From Dehalococcoidia bacterium (lineage in GTDB: Bacteria; Chloroflexota; Dehalococcoidia; DSTF01; WHTK01): a DNA stretch of 64,000 bases. The position numbers and the translations under genes were made by a program. The DNA is taken from positions 122,093-186,092 of the forward strand of contig WHTK01000003.1 in the NCBI GenBank assembly GCA_009377745.1, written 5' to 3'. This document shows, piece after piece, positions 60,899 through 64,000 of this stretch (position 1 is the first letter of the stretch; the number at the start of each line of letters is the position of its first letter). The notes beneath the pieces are model-generated. The model was not told where the DNA came from. It was given only the letters and a program-made list of their open reading frames with translations, and made no database searches.

Positions 60899-61588
60899 TC
60901 AAGCGCCCTTCGGCGGCAGCACTCGGTGTAGCCACCCCGACAGGTCATCGATCTCCTCAGCGCTGATCTGGTGCCCCATCTCGTACTCGTGATACTCCGG
61001 CGAATAGCCCATCTGCTCCAGGAACGCCTTCGTCGTCAAACCCGCCTCGCCGCCGACCATCTGGTCAGCCGTCCCATGCGCGATGAATACCGGCTGCGTC
61101 CGGGCCTCCGGCAGCAGCGGCCGCACCAGGTCCGCGTCACGGAAGAAGCCGCTCAGCACCGCCAGCCCCGCGAAGGTCTCCGGCCGCGGCAGCCCGTAGC
61201 GCAGCGTCAGTCCGCCGCCCTGGGAGAAGCCGCCCAGCGCCATCCGGCCCGGCTCAGCCCCCGCCCGCCGCGATAAGTCCGCCATCAGCCCGTCCAGCAT
61301 CTCCTCGATCGATGGCGCGTCCGGCAGCCCCGGCTCCACACCCGGACGGCCCAGCGCCCAGCTGTAGCCCATCTGCCCGTAGCCCAGGTCCACCCGGTAG
61401 GGCGCGTTGGGGAAGGCGTAGACGTACCCGTCCGCATCGATGGCCGAGGCGAGGCTCGCCAGGTCATACATGCTCGCCCCGAAGCCGTGCAGCAGCACCA
61501 CAACCGGCTGCCCCGCATCGGCCGCCGCGCCATCCGGCCGCAGCAGCACGTAGGGCAGAGCCCCCTCCTCGATTACCTCAGTCTGCAT
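60899..61588 (-). CDS. Carboxylesterase/phospholipase-type alpha/beta hydrolase
   Basis: 229 residues. The catalytic elements are GFSQGGG (nucleophile Ser near residue 128), HGTADQMV (Asp) and YEMGHQIS (His), with the LLHGFGASMYDL oxyanion loop near residue 30. Length and motifs place it in the carboxylesterase/lysophospholipase (Abhydrolase_2) family. ATG 61588 begins 8 nt after the YdeI-like gene; a longer frame from 61840 runs back inside that gene and is rejected. Confidence 0.88.
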   Translation of the reverse strand: MQTEVIEEGALPYVLLRPDGAAADAGQPVVVLLHGFGASMYDLASLASAIDADGYVYAFPNAPYRVDLGYGQMGYSWALGRPGVEPGLPDAPSIEEMLDGLMADLSRRAGAEPGRMALGGFSQGGGLTLRYGLPRPETFAGLAVLSGFFRDADLVRPLLPEARTQPVFIAHGTADQMVGGEAGLTTKAFLEQMGYSPEYHEYEMGHQISAEEIDDLSGWLHRVLPPKGA

Positions 61589-61596
61589 CCCGCGTC

Positions 61597-62211
61597 CTAC
61601 GCCTTCGCCCTGGGTCGCCACTGGTTCGCGGCCTGGCCCTTGGCTGCCAGCCGGGCCGTCTCGTCGATGCGCTGGGCCCGCGTCTCCGGCCGCCTTGCGT
61701 TCGCGATCCACTCCAGGATCGCCCGCCGTGCCGACCGGCTGAACGCCTCCCACTTCGCCGCCGACCCTCGATTGCACTCGAAGGCGGCCTGCAAATCGTC
61801 CGGCAGCGTCAGCATCTCGACCGCATCCAGCGCCGACCACGTCCCGCTCTCCTTGGCCAGGTCAACCATCCGCTGACCAGAAGGCGCCATCATTCCCCCC
61901 GCCGTCAGCCTCTCGATCCGTTCCTTGTTCAGCCGCGACCAGGCGCTCTTCGGCTTGCGAGGCGCCATCCAGAGCAGCGTCCGCTCCTCGTCCAGCTTGC
62001 CGCCCTTGGAGTCGATCCAGCCGAAGCACAGCGCCTCCTCGACGATCTCGTCATAGGTAAGGCGCGCCTTGCCCGCGCTCAGCTTGTAGCTGGCGACCCA
62101 GATGCCCTTCGCCGCTGCCTGATTCGCCTCTAACCAGGCCCGCCACTGCGCCCGCTCCAGCGGATGCACCATCGGCCGTCCGTCCGGCGCCGCCTCGATC
62201 TTCAGCGTCAT
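61597..62211 (-). CDS. YdeI/OmpD-associated family protein
   Basis: 204 residues. The sequence WRAWLEANQAAAKGIWVASYK, then LTYDEIVEEALCFGWIDSKG and an RKPKSAWSRLNKERIERL segment matches the YdeI family, whose members have been linked to peptide resistance and cell-envelope stress in enterics. The C-terminal half (EAFSRSARRAILEWIANARR) is typical. ATG start. It is followed by the esterase, so co-transcription is likely. Divergent from thyX. Confidence 0.88.
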   Translation of the reverse strand: MTLKIEAAPDGRPMVHPLERAQWRAWLEANQAAAKGIWVASYKLSAGKARLTYDEIVEEALCFGWIDSKGGKLDEERTLLWMAPRKPKSAWSRLNKERIERLTAGGMMAPSGQRMVDLAKESGTWSALDAVEMLTLPDDLQAAFECNRGSAAKWEAFSRSARRAILEWIANARRPETRAQRIDETARLAAKGQAANQWRPRAKA

Positions 62212-62286
62212 GCTCGCAGCCTATCACGCGGCCGGTCAGACGCGCCGGACCTCGGTGGTATCCTGCTGACAGCTACAGGAGACGCC

Positions 62287-63885
62287 ATGACGGAGAAGTT
62301 CAGCCCCGAAGAGCAGCGAGTGGTCGCCCGCCACTTCAGCAACACGGACTCGCCGGTTTTCGTGCTCACGGAGCTGCCGGAAATGGTCAAGGGGGCGCTG
62401 TTCGCGCGCTATTCGCGTTCACCCAAGACCCTCCGCCGGCTGTTTCTGGACGAGTTTCAGGACGGGGTCGACTCGGATGGCCAGGCTCCGGTCGTCGGCT
62501 TGACACGTGCTGCTGACCTCTACGAGCGCATCTTCATTGAGTACGGCGATGACTCCGTGGCGCAGCTTGCGGGTGTCCACGTCGCCGTCGAAGGCGCCTC
62601 CAACATCCTCACCAAGGTCATCGAGCGCGGCCGTCTCATGTCCTACCTGGAGCAATCCACGCGCTACATGCCCTACAACGATAAGCCGGATGGCCACTGG
62701 CGCTATCACGTCCCTGCGGAGCTGATGGGAGCGCACAGGACCAGGTTCACCGCTGCGGCAGATCAGGCCTTCGAGCTTTATACGAAGCTCTTCGAGCCGC
62801 TTCAGGCGCATCTGCGCGGCCAATACCCGCAACCGTACGGCAGCTCGGCGGGCGCGTACCGCATGAGCATCCGCGCCAAAGCCTGTGATATTCTGCGCGG
62901 CCTCCTGCCCGCGGCAACGACCTCGAACCTCGGCATCTACGGGTCGGCGCAGGGCTACGAGGCGCTGCTGCTGCGGCTGCTCAGCCATGAGCTCGCGGAG
63001 GCTCGCGGCGTCGGCGTGGCGATGCTGGCCGAGCTGAAGAAGGTCGTGCCGGTGTTCGTGGAGCGCGTCGAGCGCCCGGACCGCGGCGGCGTCTTCATCG
63101 ACTATCTGAGAAACACCCGTGAAAGGGCGCGCAGCCTTGTCCGGGAGACGGCGAGAGAGGTTGAGACGGCAGAGAGTCCGTTGGTGTCCCTGACTGACTT
63201 CGAGCCCGACGGTGAGACCAAGGTGGCCGCGTCAATCCTGTTCGAGCTCTCTAGCCTGTCCGATGAAGCGGCCATGAACGCCGCCCGCGAGCTGTCGCCC
63301 TCCCGCAGGGCTGAGCTGATCGCTACTTACGCCGACGACCGTCGCAACCGCCGTCACAAGCCCGGTCGCGCCTTCGAGCGGACCTCATACCGCTTTGAGA
63401 TCGTTGGCGACTACGGCGCTTTCCGAGACCTGCAGCGACACCGGCTGCTCACCATCGAATGGCAAACGTTGAACCCCCATCTCGGCTTTGACCTGCCGCC
63501 GGAGATCCCTGAGATCGGCGCTCAGCAGGACTGGACGGCGCTGATGCAGGAGTGCAGCGCCGCCTATCAGGAGTTGCGCGCCGCGACCTCGGAAGCAGTC
63601 GCGCAGTACATCGTGCCGATGGCCTACAAGATTCGCTTTAGCATGGAAATGAACGCCCGCGAGGCGATGCACCTGATCGAGCTCCGCACCACTGAGCAAG
63701 CGCATCGCAACTACCGCTCCATCTGCCTGGCAATGCACGGCCTCATAGCCGGTGAGGCTGGGCATCAGGCAATCGCGGCCGCCATGAACTTCGTCGGGTC
63801 CGGCGACTCCGGCCTCGAACGTCTCGGCTCCGAGCAGAGGATCGAGGAGAAGCGCTCGGCTCTGGCCGCCCGCCGGGATCGCTAG
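62287..63885 (+). CDS. thyX: Double-domain ThyX-type flavin-dependent thymidylate synthase
   Basis: About 532 residues, twice the usual 220-270. The first half has RYSRSPKTLRRLFLDEF and GVHVAVEGASNILTKVIERG, and the second half (from residue 300) has RTSYRFEIVGDYGAFRDLQRHRLL with RHR and a C-terminal RTTEQAHRNYRSICLAMH. These resemble two ThyX units. ThyX methylates dUMP using FAD and methylenetetrahydrofolate. Which half is catalytic is unclear. ATG 62287 with AGGAG 6 nt upstream. Confidence 0.82.
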   Translation: MTEKFSPEEQRVVARHFSNTDSPVFVLTELPEMVKGALFARYSRSPKTLRRLFLDEFQDGVDSDGQAPVVGLTRAADLYERIFIEYGDDSVAQLAGVHVAVEGASNILTKVIERGRLMSYLEQSTRYMPYNDKPDGHWRYHVPAELMGAHRTRFTAAADQAFELYTKLFEPLQAHLRGQYPQPYGSSAGAYRMSIRAKACDILRGLLPAATTSNLGIYGSAQGYEALLLRLLSHELAEARGVGVAMLAELKKVVPVFVERVERPDRGGVFIDYLRNTRERARSLVRETAREVETAESPLVSLTDFEPDGETKVAASILFELSSLSDEAAMNAARELSPSRRAELIATYADDRRNRRHKPGRAFERTSYRFEIVGDYGAFRDLQRHRLLTIEWQTLNPHLGFDLPPEIPEIGAQQDWTALMQECSAAYQELRAATSEAVAQYIVPMAYKIRFSMEMNAREAMHLIELRTTEQAHRNYRSICLAMHGLIAGEAGHQAIAAAMNFVGSGDSGLERLGSEQRIEEKRSALAARRDR

Positions 63886-64000
63886 GGATCTCAAAGACTA
63901 CGAAGTAGTAGACGGTCGCATTGGATGCTGCCGACGTGTACCAGATATGCCCATCTGTAGCTGGAGGAGCGGGTTCGCAGCCGGCAACAACATCCGCGAG

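Noticed and set aside
61588..61840. 84-residue N-terminal extension of the esterase
   Set aside because: It is antisense-like in composition, overlaps the YdeI coding region and precedes the recognised domain; ATG 61588 gives a normal-length enzyme.

Overview
This is a GC-rich (roughly 65-70% by eye) bacterial chromosome segment packed with metabolic genes on both strands. The gene mix (Mycobacterium-type CysO/CysM/Mec cysteine genes, an archaeal-type PEP carboxylase, MEP isoprenoid genes, GTG/TTG starts with strong Shine-Dalgarno sites, and dozens of short palindromic repeats of the TTGCGAGCCAT...GGCGTGGCAACC type) suggests a free-living Chloroflexota bacterium, perhaps of the Dehalococcoidia branch. 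That placement is an inference. No rRNA, complete tRNA, phage or insertion sequence was seen.

Layout. 1-5.9 kb: PEP carboxylase (cut by the window edge), an alcohol dehydrogenase, a TatA with a zinc ribbon, an XdhC-like protein, a lipoprotein and a cysE-cysS pair. 6.4-9.6 kb: a small Ig-like protein and a coupled VTT-ispD-GNAT-ispF block. 10.2-18 kb: HTH-clpP, prpD, an EamA transporter, a lower-GC two-gene cassette with a nuclease-like protein, and a sugar dehydrogenase lipoprotein. 18.3-29.2 kb: ald and a Lon-like protease, three tandem DinB genes, a frameshifted chrA, terC, and a rarA carrying in-frame repeat insertions. 29.2-31.3 kb: a defence/stress islet with a toxin-antitoxin-SecB-like chaperone (TAC) operon followed by vapBC. 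31.4-41 kb: two short-chain dehydrogenases, a methyltransferase, an HPP protein, ilvD, a TSUP transporter, a siderophore-interacting protein and a glycerophosphodiesterase.

41.5-56.7 kb is a sulfur and cysteine island: TSUP exporter, cysH-cysC-sat-transporter under a good sigma-70-type promoter, an Rrf2 regulator-HicB-cysK operon, then a ubiquitin-like/E1 fusion, a CysO-like carrier and a CysM. A JAMM protease (Mec) and a rhodanese lie a few kb further on. Together with cysE near 5 kb, the window encodes sulfate activation and reduction, the O-acetylserine/CysK route and the protein-thiocarboxylate (CysO/CysM/Mec) route. Both ubiquitin-like segments carry sequence after their Gly-Gly, so processing seems to be required. 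56.9-64 kb: an M16 double-domain peptidase, a DUF4258 remnant with DUF2283, an esterase, a YdeI protein and a double-domain ThyX.

Intergenic space is dominated by at least seven families of short palindromic repeats, named A-G here: A, TTGCGAGCCAT...GGCAACC; B, CCTCGGGGTTCAGCCCGAGG; C, GCGGGTTTCAACCCGC; D, GCCCCAGC..GCTGGGGT; E, CCCTCTCC..GGAGAGGG; F, GTAGGGACGCAGCTTTAG; G, CATCCTGAGC..TCGAAGG. They are often nested or tandemly duplicated, and some have entered coding sequence.
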